A DNA stretch of 64,000 nt from Chryseobacterium sp. FH1 (GTDB lineage: Bacteria > Bacteroidota > Bacteroidia > Flavobacteriales > Weeksellaceae): positions 930,001 through 994,000 of the forward strand of contig NZ_JPLZ01000006.1 in assembly GCF_000735135.1 (NCBI RefSeq), read 5' to 3'. Positions 11,028-20,214 of this stretch are shown here, piece by piece (the stretch's first letter is position 1; each line of letters starts with the position of its first letter). The notes under the pieces were generated by a model. It searched no databases and had not been told where the DNA came from. It worked only from the letters and a program-made list of their open reading frames with translations. A program made the position numbers and the translations under genes.

Positions 11028-11067
11028 AAAAAAGGAAAGCGCCTTGTAACAAAACAAGACACTTTCC
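11028..11067 (-). terminator. Intrinsic terminator of the efflux operon
   Basis: On the minus strand a 14-bp stem with G-U pairs (11067-11054 with 11047-11034) is followed by six T (11033-11028). It lies 22 bp past the RND pump stop. The rest of the gap up to the phosphodiesterase shows nothing else. Confidence 0.85.
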
Positions 11068-11089
11068 CAGTTAAATAATTGATATATGA

Positions 11090-14000
11090 TTAATCTATGT
11101 GTTTAGGCGTATAACCGTCTTCACTTAGTTCTTTTTCTTCATATTCAGCTTTCATTTCAGCATCATAATCAACAGTTTCATGTTTGCCCATTCTTCTCAA
11201 CAAAGAGTCGAATAGTGAATAAACCGTAGGAACAATAATCAAGGTCAGGAATAATGACGATGTCAAACCACCGATGATTACCCAAGCCAAACCGTTGTTC
11301 ATTTCCGCTCCTGCTCCTTTTGCAATTGCAATTGGGATCATACCGAAGATCATCGCAATTGTTGTCATCAAGATTGGACGAAGACGCGCGTGGTTGGCCT
11401 GAATCAAAGCGTCGTGCGTATTGGCTCCGGCCGCTTTTCTCATATTGGCAAAATCGACAATCATAATCGCATTTTTTGCCACCAAACCAATCAACATAAT
11501 CATACCCAACATCGTAAAGATATTAATGGTATTTCCTGTAATTGCCAAGATTACCATTACTCCAATCAATGCCAATGGAATTGAGAACAATACCACAAAC
11601 GGATAAACAAATGAGTCATAAAGTGAAACCATCACAAGATAAACCAATACGATAGCCGCTAATAAAGCAATCCCCAACGTACCCATACCTTCTGTTTGGT
11701 TTTCCATATCACCACTCCAGATGTAATTTACTCCAGCTGGTCTTGTTTTTTCGTTTTCCTTAAACTGATCTGCCCATTCGTTGGCAACATCAGCCATCGC
11801 ACGACCTACAACTTTAGATTTCACTTTTACAGAAGCTGTTTTATCTCTACGCTCCAGCAAGCTTGGTCCTGAACCCATTCTTACATCAGCAAACTGGCTC
11901 AATCTGATTTGTTCGCCTGATGGATTGGTGAACATCAAGTTTCTTACATCATCAATCGATTGTCTGTTGGCATCACCAAAACGGATATTGATGTCGTATT
12001 CATATTCGCCAGCTCTGAATTTTCCATCTGTATTTCCATTGAATGCAGTTTGCATTGTTTGTCCTACACTTGAAAGATTTAAACCTAGAGAAGACATTTT
12101 ATCTCTGTCGATGTTCACCTGAACTTCAGGATTTCCTGAGTCTGAGGATAATTCTGCATCTACAGCTCCTGGAACTTTCTTAAGCAAAGCAAGAATTCTG
12201 TTGGCTTCTTTGTTTGCGGTTGCGTTGTCTGGAGCGGTAACTACCATTTCAATTGGGGCGGCGTCTGCTCCCATCAATCCGATTGGTGCTGTTTTAAACT
12301 CCACGCCGGTGAATTTCTCTTCTAAAGCTCTCTTGATTTTGGCTGATTTGATATCCGTACTTTCGTTACGTTCAGCTTTATCAACCAAAATTACCTGAAT
12401 TTCTGATTGGTACAAAGTTGCCTGCGCACCACCAAAACCTGATGACTGCTGACCAACCGTTGTAATCATATCTACAACATCTTTATCGTCTCTCAAATAT
12501 TTTTCAACCTGTAAAGTCAATTGGTTGGTTTTTTCAACGGAAGCATCTTTTGGTAATTCCATCTGAACGAGGAACTGGCCTCTGTCCATTTTCGGGAAGA
12601 ATTCTCCACCGATGAATCCGCCACCCATTAATCCCATTGTCACGACAATTAGAAGTACAAATGTAAGAACAACGGTCATAATTCTTCTTAAACCAGATTT
12701 TAAGACCCACTCAAGAATTCCTGTAATCCAATGTGTGAATTTATCTAATTGCTTTTCAAACCAAAGGATGAATTTCTCGAAAGGATTTTTCCCCGTTAAA
12801 TGAACTAACTTCCCGAATCTTGAAGATAACCAAGGAATAATTGTAAATGATGCCAGTAATGAGAACAATGTTGCAATAACTACCGTGACACAAAATTGTG
12901 CTAAGATGTCTGAAACCAAACCTGAGCTCATCGCAATTGGTAAGAATACCACGACGATTACCATCGTAATCGCTGTTACGGTAAATCCAATTTCTGAAGC
13001 GCCATCGTACGCGGCACGGATTCTGCTTTTACCCATTTCCATGTGGCGATAAACGTTCTCCAATACAACAATCGCATCATCCACAAGAATACCTACAACA
13101 AGTGAAAGTCCTAGTAAACTCATTAAGTTTAGCGTGTATCCCATCAAGTACATTCCGATTACTGTTGCAATCAACGATACTGGAATCGAAACCATTACGA
13201 TAAATGCGTTTCTGATGTTGTGAAGGAACAATAACATTACAACTGCCACAAGGATAATTGCTAAGAACAAATCGAAAATTACGTGGTCTGCCGCTTCCAA
13301 TGTAAATTCTGTATTGTCATCTACAATTGTTACTTTGACTGCCTGGACTTTATAATTGTCTTGAACCTGCGCGATTGTCTTTTGTACTGCTTCGGAAACC
13401 GATACTGCATTGGCATCAGATTGTTTTTTTACTTGAAGTAAAATGGTGGGATTTTGGTTAAATCTCGCCACTTTCTCAACATCTTTTTGTGTGTCGAAAA
13501 CGGTTGCAACATCCGACAAACGAACTTGCGCTCCGTTTTTGTTGGAAACCACAAGGCTGTTCATCTCTGCTACATCTCTGTATTTCCCAGAAAGTCTGAT
13601 AGTAGATCTAGAAGTTCTTGTTTTCAAAGCTCCTGTTGGGAAGTCCAAGTTTGATGAAAGAATGGCTTGTTGTACATCACCAATCGAAAGGCCATAACCC
13701 TGCAATTTTCTTTCGTCCAAACTTACCTGAATCTCTCTTTCTTGTCCACCAACAAGATCTACCTGAGCAACACCATTTACACGGGAAAAGATTGGTTCTA
13801 TTTTTTTATCTAAAAGGTTATAGAGATCCTTGTTGTTCATTTTGTCACTGGTGATACTCAATGTCATAATTGGTAAATCATCCAAAGAGAATTTCTGAAG
13901 TGACGGTGGGTCTGCATCTTCCGGAAGGTCTGCCAAAATTGCGTTTACTTTTCTCTGCGCATCATTCAATGCATAGTTCACATCGGCACCTGTGTTCAGC

Positions 14001-14281
14001 TGAACCATAATCACCGATAAACTTTCATAAGAAGAAGACTCAACTTTCTTTACGTTTTCCAAAGAGCCAACGGCATCTTCAATCTTTCTGGTCACCGAAG
14101 TTTCCACCTCACTTGGCGAAGCTCCCGGATAAACCGTAGAAATCGTTACCATATTGGTTTCAAACTTCGGAATCAATTCGTACCCCATCATGGAGTAGCT
14201 TAACAAACCTCCCAACGTCAGAATCGTAAACAATACGATAACGAGGGACGGTCTTTTAATAGATATTTCTGCTAACTTCAT
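11090..14281 (-). CDS. RND efflux pump, inner-membrane permease (HAE1/AcrB type)
   Basis: This 1063-residue protein has the two-fold RND layout: a membrane helix at residues 12-32, a large periplasmic loop, a helix bundle (about 340-560), a second loop and a C-terminal bundle (about 860-1030). The proton-relay residues are present: the Asp pair in GILVDDAIVVLENVYRHME in the fourth helix and the Lys in LVAKNAIMIVDFA. This points to a proton-driven drug or lipophile exporter rather than a protein-export RND. It is the last gene of the tetR-tolC-adaptor-pump operon; the adaptor stop is 6 bp upstream. The substrate is not predictable. Confidence 0.95.
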   Translation of the reverse strand: MKLAEISIKRPSLVIVLFTILTLGGLLSYSMMGYELIPKFETNMVTISTVYPGASPSEVETSVTRKIEDAVGSLENVKKVESSSYESLSVIMVQLNTGADVNYALNDAQRKVNAILADLPEDADPPSLQKFSLDDLPIMTLSITSDKMNNKDLYNLLDKKIEPIFSRVNGVAQVDLVGGQEREIQVSLDERKLQGYGLSIGDVQQAILSSNLDFPTGALKTRTSRSTIRLSGKYRDVAEMNSLVVSNKNGAQVRLSDVATVFDTQKDVEKVARFNQNPTILLQVKKQSDANAVSVSEAVQKTIAQVQDNYKVQAVKVTIVDDNTEFTLEAADHVIFDLFLAIILVAVVMLLFLHNIRNAFIVMVSIPVSLIATVIGMYLMGYTLNLMSLLGLSLVVGILVDDAIVVLENVYRHMEMGKSRIRAAYDGASEIGFTVTAITMVIVVVFLPIAMSSGLVSDILAQFCVTVVIATLFSLLASFTIIPWLSSRFGKLVHLTGKNPFEKFILWFEKQLDKFTHWITGILEWVLKSGLRRIMTVVLTFVLLIVVTMGLMGGGFIGGEFFPKMDRGQFLVQMELPKDASVEKTNQLTLQVEKYLRDDKDVVDMITTVGQQSSGFGGAQATLYQSEIQVILVDKAERNESTDIKSAKIKRALEEKFTGVEFKTAPIGLMGADAAPIEMVVTAPDNATANKEANRILALLKKVPGAVDAELSSDSGNPEVQVNIDRDKMSSLGLNLSSVGQTMQTAFNGNTDGKFRAGEYEYDINIRFGDANRQSIDDVRNLMFTNPSGEQIRLSQFADVRMGSGPSLLERRDKTASVKVKSKVVGRAMADVANEWADQFKENEKTRPAGVNYIWSGDMENQTEGMGTLGIALLAAIVLVYLVMVSLYDSFVYPFVVLFSIPLALIGVMVILAITGNTINIFTMLGMIMLIGLVAKNAIMIVDFANMRKAAGANTHDALIQANHARLRPILMTTIAMIFGMIPIAIAKGAGAEMNNGLAWVIIGGLTSSLFLTLIIVPTVYSLFDSLLRRMGKHETVDYDAEMKAEYEEKELSEDGYTPKHID

Positions 14282-14287
14282 CTTCTA

Positions 14288-15352
14288 CTACTTTACGATA
14301 TTGATTTTCGAACCGTTATCTAGGTTGATCTGTCCACTGGTAATCACTTGCTCGCCACCATTTAGTCCGCTAATGATCTGAACTTTGTCGCCATAAACTT
14401 TACCAGTTTTAACAGTGATCATTTTTGCAGTACCGTTTTTTTCAACGATGAAAATCTGACCAGAGCTTACGCCATTTGCAAAAGCTTCGGCAGGAACGGT
14501 CAACATATTTTGAGTCTCAGCACCGTGGTTGGTTTTGAATGTTGCTGTTGCATACATTCCGGCTTTTAAATTTCCTCTGTTTTGAACTTCAATCTCAACT
14601 GGGAAATTAAGAGAAGCGTCACTTTTTGGAGCAATGAACGTAATTCTACCCGTGAAAGAATCTTCTGGCAAAACATTGACGTTGATTGCCACTTCTTGTC
14701 CCAATTGGATTCTGCCAACTTGACTTTCATCAACCAAAACAGAAAGCTTAAGAGAATTGATATTCACGATTTCGAATAATGCTGTCCCTGGAGCAACAAC
14801 CGCTCCTGGCTCTACCATTTTTTTATTAATAGTTCCGCTGATTCCAGCTCTTACACTTGTATCATTTATTTTGACACCTTGAGCTCTCACTGCCGCTTTC
14901 ATATTTTGAAGTTGCAGTCTGGAGTTGTCCAATTGTTGTTTCGTCACACCTCCAGTTTTGAAAGCATTTTCGTAGCGCTGATTATCGATGATGGCATTTT
15001 GCAAATTGTTTTGAGCTTGAGCCACGTCAACTTCGATCGCATCTCTCTTGATGGTAGCCAAAACTTGTCCTGCACCAACTCTAGATCCTTCTTTTACAAA
15101 AACACTTACCACGCGGCCAGAAATATCAGCCGACTGATTAGTTTCTTGTTTCGGGATAAAAGTTCCGTTTGCAGAATAATCTGTATTGATGTCCTCTCTT
15201 CCAACAGTGATAACGTTCACATTGATTTTATCTACCTGTCTTGCCACTTCCTTCACTTCAGTGTCTTGCTTCTTCTTGTTGTCGGAAATTTTCCAAGCGG
15301 CCAAGCCTATAAGTACTGCGGCTACGATGATATATATTAAAGTCTTTTTCAT
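14288..15352 (-). CDS. RND efflux periplasmic adaptor (membrane fusion protein)
   Basis: This 354-residue protein has an N-terminal membrane anchor (residues 4-20), a lipoyl-like half-motif (ISGRVVSVFVKEGSRVGAGQVLATI), a predicted hairpin of coiled coils at about 105-165 rich in Gln/Asn/Ala, the second half-motif (AGISGTINKKMVEPGAVVAPGT) and beta-barrel and membrane-proximal domains ending in VITSGQINLDNGSKI. It is of the HlyD/AcrA family and bridges the inner-membrane pump and the TolC channel. It lies 6 bp from the pump gene and 7 bp from the tolC-like gene, so the three are translated from one mRNA. Confidence 0.94.
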   Translation of the reverse strand: MKKTLIYIIVAAVLIGLAAWKISDNKKKQDTEVKEVARQVDKINVNVITVGREDINTDYSANGTFIPKQETNQSADISGRVVSVFVKEGSRVGAGQVLATIKRDAIEVDVAQAQNNLQNAIIDNQRYENAFKTGGVTKQQLDNSRLQLQNMKAAVRAQGVKINDTSVRAGISGTINKKMVEPGAVVAPGTALFEIVNINSLKLSVLVDESQVGRIQLGQEVAINVNVLPEDSFTGRITFIAPKSDASLNFPVEIEVQNRGNLKAGMYATATFKTNHGAETQNMLTVPAEAFANGVSSGQIFIVEKNGTAKMITVKTGKVYGDKVQIISGLNGGEQVITSGQINLDNGSKINIVK

Positions 15353-15359
15353 AGTTTTA

Positions 15360-16712
15360 TTATGGATTTTGTAAAGTATTAAGTTCTCCTTTTGCTTTTA
15401 TTAGTTTGATCTCGGCTTGTTTATAGTCTAATAATGAAGTTGTGTAATTCTGTTTTGCATCTGTAAGTGCATTTTCAGAATCAAGAACCTCTGTCAAAGT
15501 TGCCAATCCGTATTGATAATTGGACTGTGTGTCTTTTTGTACTTTTTCAGCCAATTCCACATTGCCTTTCATATTATCAATGTTAATAATGGAATTTTCC
15601 ATATTCTCGATGGCATTTTTGTATTCCAAACTCAAGCTCAACTGTGTATTTTCAATATCAAGATCCAAATCCTGAATATCAATCTCAGCCTGTTGGATTT
15701 TTGATTTTGTAGCACCACCTGTAAAAATTGGAATATTGATATTCAGACCAATCGCAGAATAGTCACTCCAAAGAACACCGTTGTTCAAGCCATTTGAAAG
15801 TGGGAATCTTTTACCCATTCCTGCCCATCCGTAATTCGCGGTCAAGCCAACAGTTGGATAGAGATAGGCTTCGGTAGCTTTCAAATTATATTGAAGAAGT
15901 TCTCTATTTTTGTTCAAAACTCTCACCTCTGTTCTCTCGTCAAGATTTACAGTTCCGGCAATCAATTCTGGTCTTGGCTCGATGGATTTTTCTTCCAATT
16001 CAATTTGCTTATCGATTGGAACACCCATATAAAACTTCAAAGAGTTTTTGGAAAGTTCCACGGCATTTACCAATTGTTGTCTGCTTGCGCTGATGTTTGT
16101 CAGTTGCACGTTGGTTCTATCCAAATCGATTCCTTTAGCCAAACCATTGTCCACCAAACTTTTGATGACGTTTCTTACTTTTTCCGTATTGGTGTAACTT
16201 ACGTTGAGCGTTTTAAGATTCTCTTCCTGTACAAAAACTTGATAATAAGCCGTTGCAACATTCTCGATGATTTGCTCATTTGAGAGTTGGGCATTCAAAA
16301 CGTAAAACTCTCTGGTAGATTTTGCCGCTTTCAGACCTGTGAAAACCCTTTGATCAAAAATAGCTTGGTTCAAAGTTACCACAGCTTGGGAAGACCACGG
16401 TTGCCCAAGTTGTGCTCGGATTCTCTCTCCTCCAAACTCCAAAAGTGACTCTTGGATGATTGGATTGTAAGTCAAACCTGCAGTAGCACTGATCTGTGGC
16501 AATGCGCCTGCTCTGGCTTCAGCAATTTTGTACTCTGCTTTTTTCACCTGCAAAGCCGCTTTTTTAGCTTCTGCCTTATTTTGCAACGCCTGTTTTATGG
16601 CTTCCTGCAAAGACACCTGTTGCTGTGCAAAAGCAGATGTAGAGCCGAAAATCATAAATGCTGCCGCTATTCCTAATTTTAGCTTTTGCGCAGGCACTAA
16701 TTTTCTATTCAT
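15360..16712 (-). CDS. TolC family outer-membrane efflux channel
   Basis: This 450-residue protein has a signal peptide (hydrophobic segment about 12-27, cut near AFAQ) and the two tandem outer-membrane-efflux repeats typical of TolC: long Ala/Gln/Lys-rich helices (LQEAIKQALQNKAEAKKAALQVKKAE), GLTYNP strands, then NIPIFTGGATKSKIQQAEIDI and YGLATLTEVLDSENALTDAKQNY in the second half. It forms the exit duct of the pump encoded downstream. The gap of 98 bp from tetR holds no recognisable promoter, so transcription probably comes from the tetR promoter. Confidence 0.94.
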   Translation of the reverse strand: MNRKLVPAQKLKLGIAAAFMIFGSTSAFAQQQVSLQEAIKQALQNKAEAKKAALQVKKAEYKIAEARAGALPQISATAGLTYNPIIQESLLEFGGERIRAQLGQPWSSQAVVTLNQAIFDQRVFTGLKAAKSTREFYVLNAQLSNEQIIENVATAYYQVFVQEENLKTLNVSYTNTEKVRNVIKSLVDNGLAKGIDLDRTNVQLTNISASRQQLVNAVELSKNSLKFYMGVPIDKQIELEEKSIEPRPELIAGTVNLDERTEVRVLNKNRELLQYNLKATEAYLYPTVGLTANYGWAGMGKRFPLSNGLNNGVLWSDYSAIGLNINIPIFTGGATKSKIQQAEIDIQDLDLDIENTQLSLSLEYKNAIENMENSIINIDNMKGNVELAEKVQKDTQSNYQYGLATLTEVLDSENALTDAKQNYTTSLLDYKQAEIKLIKAKGELNTLQNP

Positions 16713-16810
16713 AATTTATTAATCTATATTTTTAATTTTTTTTAACTTTCCTTTATTTCCTACGGACGTTCCATCTTTATTAATACCTTAATATTTGTTA
16801 AATATTTTTA

Positions 16811-17404
16811 TTAATTTTTAAAAAGCATTTTCAGGATGATGTCTCTACGGTCCGAAATCAATCTGTCAAATTCCTTAGAATCGATTTCCATATTTTCCAT
16901 AAAAAGCGGTCTTACAGCACTTGGGAAAATTAGCAGTGAAATCATATTGAAGATGAATTGAATCGGTTCCATAGGTTCTATATTTCCCAAATCCATTTCT
17001 TTCTGTATATCCTTCAGCATCTTTTCTTTATGCTCTTGCTCTATGTCTCTTTTGTGGCAATTCCCTTTATTGATTTGAGAAACGATGTAAGTTTCCAAAT
17101 ATGGATACTGAAGACTTGTTTGCAGACTCCCTTCTATAAAAAGTGTTATTTTTTCCTTAAAAGCCAAATCGGAATCTTGAATAATGTCCGATTTTTCCCT
17201 TTCTACTTTCTGAGCTTCATCAAAAACAATCTGAATCAAATTGTCTCTTGAGCGAAAATAATAGTTGATGAGCGTTCTGTTAACTCCAGCCTCATCTGCA
17301 ATCTCTTGTGTAGTTGCATCAAATCTTCCCTGAACAAAGAATAGATTCTTCGCAGTTTCTTTGATCAACTCCTGTGTTTGGTCTTTTTTTTCTTGTTTTG
17401 ACAT
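16811..17404 (-). CDS. TetR family transcriptional regulator of the efflux operon
   Basis: This 197-residue protein has an N-terminal helix-turn-helix (TTQEIADEAGVNRTLINYYF, residues about 29-48, followed by RSRDNLIQIVFDEA) and a helical ligand-binding domain of the usual size. TetR proteins usually repress the genes beside them and release DNA when a small ligand binds. It is first in the operon and its promoter lies between two inverted copies of a 17-bp site, so autorepression and control of the pump genes is the likely role (inference). The ligand is unknown. Confidence 0.93.
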   Translation of the reverse strand: MSKQEKKDQTQELIKETAKNLFFVQGRFDATTQEIADEAGVNRTLINYYFRSRDNLIQIVFDEAQKVEREKSDIIQDSDLAFKEKITLFIEGSLQTSLQYPYLETYIVSQINKGNCHKRDIEQEHKEKMLKDIQKEMDLGNIEPMEPIQFIFNMISLLIFPSAVRPLFMENMEIDSKEFDRLISDRRDIILKMLFKN

Positions 17405-17406
17405 TT

Positions 17407-17467
17407 TTGTTAAACAATTTTGTGCAAATTTAAATCAATCAAATGTTTTGACAAAATTGTTAAACAA
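17407..17467 (-). promoter_or_regulatory. TetR-operon promoter flanked by two inverted operator-like sites
   Basis: On the minus strand TTTG (17455-17452), a 19-bp spacer and TAAATTTG (17432-17425) form a consensus promoter with a start near 17418. Site 1 (17407-17423) and site 2 (17451-17467) are inverted copies of ACAAAATTGTTwAACAA with one mismatch, 27 bp apart. Site 1 covers the start point and site 2 covers the upstream box. Each holds the near-palindrome TTGTTAAACAA. Confidence 0.8.
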
Positions 17468-17574
17468 TAAAATTAAACAAAAATGATAAAATTCATATAA
17501 ATTTAATATTATAAATCACCAGCAACTCTTTTCATAAGACAAGATTTCTTTCAAGATTTTAAATATAAAAGCTG

Positions 17575-17582
17575 TAACTTTG
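17575..17582 (+). promoter_or_regulatory. -7 box of the RNA methyltransferase gene
   Basis: TAACTTTG fits TAnnTTTG and lies about 100 bp before the ATG at 17681, giving a leader of about 90 nt. No clear upstream TTTG was found. Confidence 0.5.
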
Positions 17583-17680
17583 CAGACTGTATCACAGTGA
17601 GTTAATAAAATTAAACCAGCTCAAACCAACTGTAAAACTCACATTCTCAAATAGTAAATCATAACATTTTATCATAATTA

Positions 17681-18886
17681 ATGGAACTTATACATCGCAA
17701 TCTTTTAATCGGAATTCACGATTGTCTACAGGAAACGTTTTTCGAAGACAGAAAATACGCCGACAAAGTCATAGAACGACTCCTCAAAGCCCATAGAAAA
17801 TGGGGAAGCGAAGACCGACGCGTAGTTTCCGAGATTTTTTACAACATCATCCGTTGGAAAAAACGCTTGGAATACTATATGGGAGAAAGCGCAAAACCTA
17901 CGAATGTTTACAAAATGATCATCGCGTACTTGCTCTGGAGCAAAACGCATTACAAAAAATTTGAGGAATTCGACGGCATCAAAGTCGCAGATATCCTTAC
18001 AAAACTGAAAAAAGGAACCGTTCCTACAAAAGCCATCGAACATTCGATTCCAGATTGGTTGGCAGAAACCCTTGAAAAAGAATTGGGAAAAAACTGGGAG
18101 AAAGAAATGGTCGCGCTCAACGAGCAAGCACCAACAGTTTTGCGCGCCAACACTCTGAAAACGACACCGAGAGAATTGATAGCCGATTTAAATGATGAAA
18201 ATGTTGAGGCATTCACCATCAAGAATTATCCAGACGCAATCCAATTAGCAGAAAAGAAGAACGTTTTCTTGACATCAGCTTTCAAAGACGGATTTTTCGA
18301 AGTTCAGGATGCGAGTTCCCAAAAAATCGGAGAATTGCTAGATGTGCAGGAAGGAATGCGTGTTGTAGATGCTTGCGCTGGTGCTGGTGGAAAAACTTTG
18401 CACTTGGCGGCATTAATGAAAAACAAAGGACAAATCATTGCACTGGATATCTATGGATGGAAACTAACTGAACTAAAAAGACGTGCAAAAAGAGCAGGAG
18501 CTCACAACATAGAAGCGAGATTGATAGAGGACAACAAAGTGATCAAAAGACTTCACGAGAAAGCAGACAGGTTGTTGATTGATTCGCCTTGTTCAGGACT
18601 TGGTGTTTTGAAAAGAAATCCAGATTCCAAATGGAAAATAGATCAGGCCTTCATCGACAGGATCAAAGGAGAGCAGCAGCAGATTCTGCAAGATTATTCT
18701 AAAATCCTTAAAAAGGGTGGACAGATGATCTACGCAACTTGTTCGATTTTACCTTCTGAAAATAATGAGCAAGTAGAAAAATTCCTTCAGAACAATCCAG
18801 ACTTTACGCTTTTGAAGGATCAAAAGATAATGCCAAGCGAAGGCTATGATGGTTTCTACATGGCGCTTATCAAGCGTAACGCATAA
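17681..18886 (+). CDS. RsmB/NOP family rRNA (cytosine-C5) methyltransferase
   Basis: This 401-residue protein has an N-terminal helical region of about 130 residues (RNA-binding, perhaps NusB-like) and a Rossmann methyltransferase domain. The S-adenosylmethionine motif VVDACAGAGGKTLHLA is near residue 230. The two cysteines of the m5C mechanism are in DSPCSGLGVLKRNPDSKW (near 305) and YATCSILPSENNEQVEKFL (near 350). Such enzymes methylate cytosine C5 in rRNA or tRNA. The exact target is not clear, so no gene symbol is given. Transcription converges with the alcohol dehydrogenase across a region of three hairpins. Confidence 0.9.
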   Translation: MELIHRNLLIGIHDCLQETFFEDRKYADKVIERLLKAHRKWGSEDRRVVSEIFYNIIRWKKRLEYYMGESAKPTNVYKMIIAYLLWSKTHYKKFEEFDGIKVADILTKLKKGTVPTKAIEHSIPDWLAETLEKELGKNWEKEMVALNEQAPTVLRANTLKTTPRELIADLNDENVEAFTIKNYPDAIQLAEKKNVFLTSAFKDGFFEVQDASSQKIGELLDVQEGMRVVDACAGAGGKTLHLAALMKNKGQIIALDIYGWKLTELKRRAKRAGAHNIEARLIEDNKVIKRLHEKADRLLIDSPCSGLGVLKRNPDSKWKIDQAFIDRIKGEQQQILQDYSKILKKGGQMIYATCSILPSENNEQVEKFLQNNPDFTLLKDQKIMPSEGYDGFYMALIKRNA

Positions 18887-18923
18887 AAAAATCCTGGTCA
18901 ATTACAAGAATTGATCAGGATTT
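18885..18923. terminator. Hairpin 1 of 3 between convergent genes
   Basis: A 15-bp stem (18889-18903 with 18909-18923, one G-U), a 5-nt loop and A-rich flanks. It starts 3 bp after the methyltransferase stop. On the minus strand the stem is followed by a T run, so it would also stop minus-strand transcription. Confidence 0.75.
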
Positions 18924-18971
18924 AAAAAACACAAATGATGAAAGGACAAAACTAGGACAAAACATAAAATA

Positions 18972-18995
18972 AAATCTTATCAAATGATAAGATTT
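18972..18995. terminator. Hairpin 2 of 3 between convergent genes
   Basis: A perfect 10-bp stem, AAATCTTATC with GATAAGATTT, and a loop of AAAT. The stem is AT-rich and its role is less certain than that of its neighbours. Confidence 0.5.
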
Positions 18996-19020
18996 ATTTG
19001 AAAATGAGTTTTAAAAATAA

Positions 19021-19055
19021 AAAAATCGAGTTCACATTATGAACTCGATTTTTAT
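19021..19055. terminator. Bidirectional terminator of the alcohol dehydrogenase gene (hairpin 3 of 3)
   Basis: A perfect 14-bp stem (AAAAATCGAGTTCA at 19021-19034 with TGAACTCGATTTTT at 19040-19053) and a 5-nt loop, flanked by A on one side and T on the other, so it works on both strands. The same 14-nt arm occurs in the terminator at 45592. Confidence 0.88.
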
Positions 19056-19112
19056 TTTAAGCTGAATTGATTAAGTGTAAGATTTAGCAATTCAACTTTT
19101 CAATAGGGTTTA

Positions 19113-20177
19113 TTAATCCTTCAAACTCTTCATGTCAATCACGAATCTATATTTTACATCACTTTTTAGCATTCTTTCGTAAGCTTCGTTGATGTCCTGC
19201 ATCTTGATGATTTCGATATCAGAGACAATATTCTTTTCTCCACAGAAATCTAGCATCTCTTGAGTTTCTTTGATGCCACCAATTAAAGATCCTGCAACTG
19301 AACGTCTTTTGTAAATCATTGGCTTGGTACTTACAGAATCATTATCAAAATCTCCGATGTAACCTACCAGAACCAAAGTCCCGTTTACAGCCAAAGTGTT
19401 CATATAAACATTGATGTCGTGCTCGTAAGGAACAGTGTCTATGATCAGATCAAATTTGTTCAGAACAGATTTCATTTCCTCTTCGTCCGTTGAGATGATG
19501 ACGTGATCTGCCCCTAGCTTCTTTGCATCATCACTTTTTCCTGCACTTCTTGAGAACAAAGAAACGTCTGCACCAAGTCCTTTTGCTAATTTAATGGCCA
19601 TATGACCAAGGCCACCAAGCCCTACAACTGCAACTTTGGAATTCTCATTCACATTCCAATGTTTCAAAGGTGACCAAGTCGTAATCCCAGCACAAAGTAG
19701 GGGTGCAACTGCGGCCAGATCCAAATTTTCAGGAACGCTCAAAACAAAATGCTCATCCACAACTACAGACTCGGAATATCCGCCGTAAGTTCTTTGATTT
19801 TCAAAATATTTATCTTTCCCATTGTAAGTTCCAGTGAATCCATTTTCGCAGAATTGCTCAAGATCTTGCGCACAACTGCTACAAGTTCTGCACGAATCTA
19901 CCATACAGCCAACTGCTGCCAGATCTCCAACTTTGAATTTTGAAACTTCACTTCCAACACCTGTAATTCTTCCCACAATTTCATGACCAGGAACGGCAGG
20001 ATAAACAGATCCGCCCCAGTCATTTCTTGCTGTGTGAAGATCTGAATGGCAAACACCACAATACAAGATGTCAATTTCTACATCTTTTGGTTGGATTTCT
20101 CTTCTTTCAATCGTCAATAATTCCAAGTCATTTTCTGGAGCGTTTGTCCCGAAAGCCTTTACTTTGCTTGTATTCAT
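19113..20177 (-). CDS. Zinc-dependent NAD(P) alcohol dehydrogenase (CAD/YahK type)
   Basis: This 354-residue medium-chain dehydrogenase has the catalytic zinc ligands in CGVCHSDLHTARNDW (Cys near residue 40) and PGHEIVGRI (His near 65), and the structural zinc cluster CMVDSCRTCSSCAQDLEQFC near 95-115. The nucleotide-binding motif VVGLGGLGHMAIKLAKGLGA is near 185. The closest functional group is the cinnamyl-alcohol/broad aldehyde reductases, which are usually NADPH-dependent. It is a single gene, divergent from the VanZ-like gene with only 37 bp between starts. Confidence 0.92.
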   Translation of the reverse strand: MNTSKVKAFGTNAPENDLELLTIERREIQPKDVEIDILYCGVCHSDLHTARNDWGGSVYPAVPGHEIVGRITGVGSEVSKFKVGDLAAVGCMVDSCRTCSSCAQDLEQFCENGFTGTYNGKDKYFENQRTYGGYSESVVVDEHFVLSVPENLDLAAVAPLLCAGITTWSPLKHWNVNENSKVAVVGLGGLGHMAIKLAKGLGADVSLFSRSAGKSDDAKKLGADHVIISTDEEEMKSVLNKFDLIIDTVPYEHDINVYMNTLAVNGTLVLVGYIGDFDNDSVSTKPMIYKRRSVAGSLIGGIKETQEMLDFCGEKNIVSDIEIIKMQDINEAYERMLKSDVKYRFVIDMKSLKD

Positions 20178-20214
20178 TTTATTTTAAATATTTTTACGTT
20201 TTAAATTATTTTTA

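Noticed and set aside
11021-11074. 17-codon frame starting MKKGKRL between the phosphodiesterase and the efflux operon
   Set aside because: It coincides with the minus-strand terminator; the frame is a by-product of the stem.
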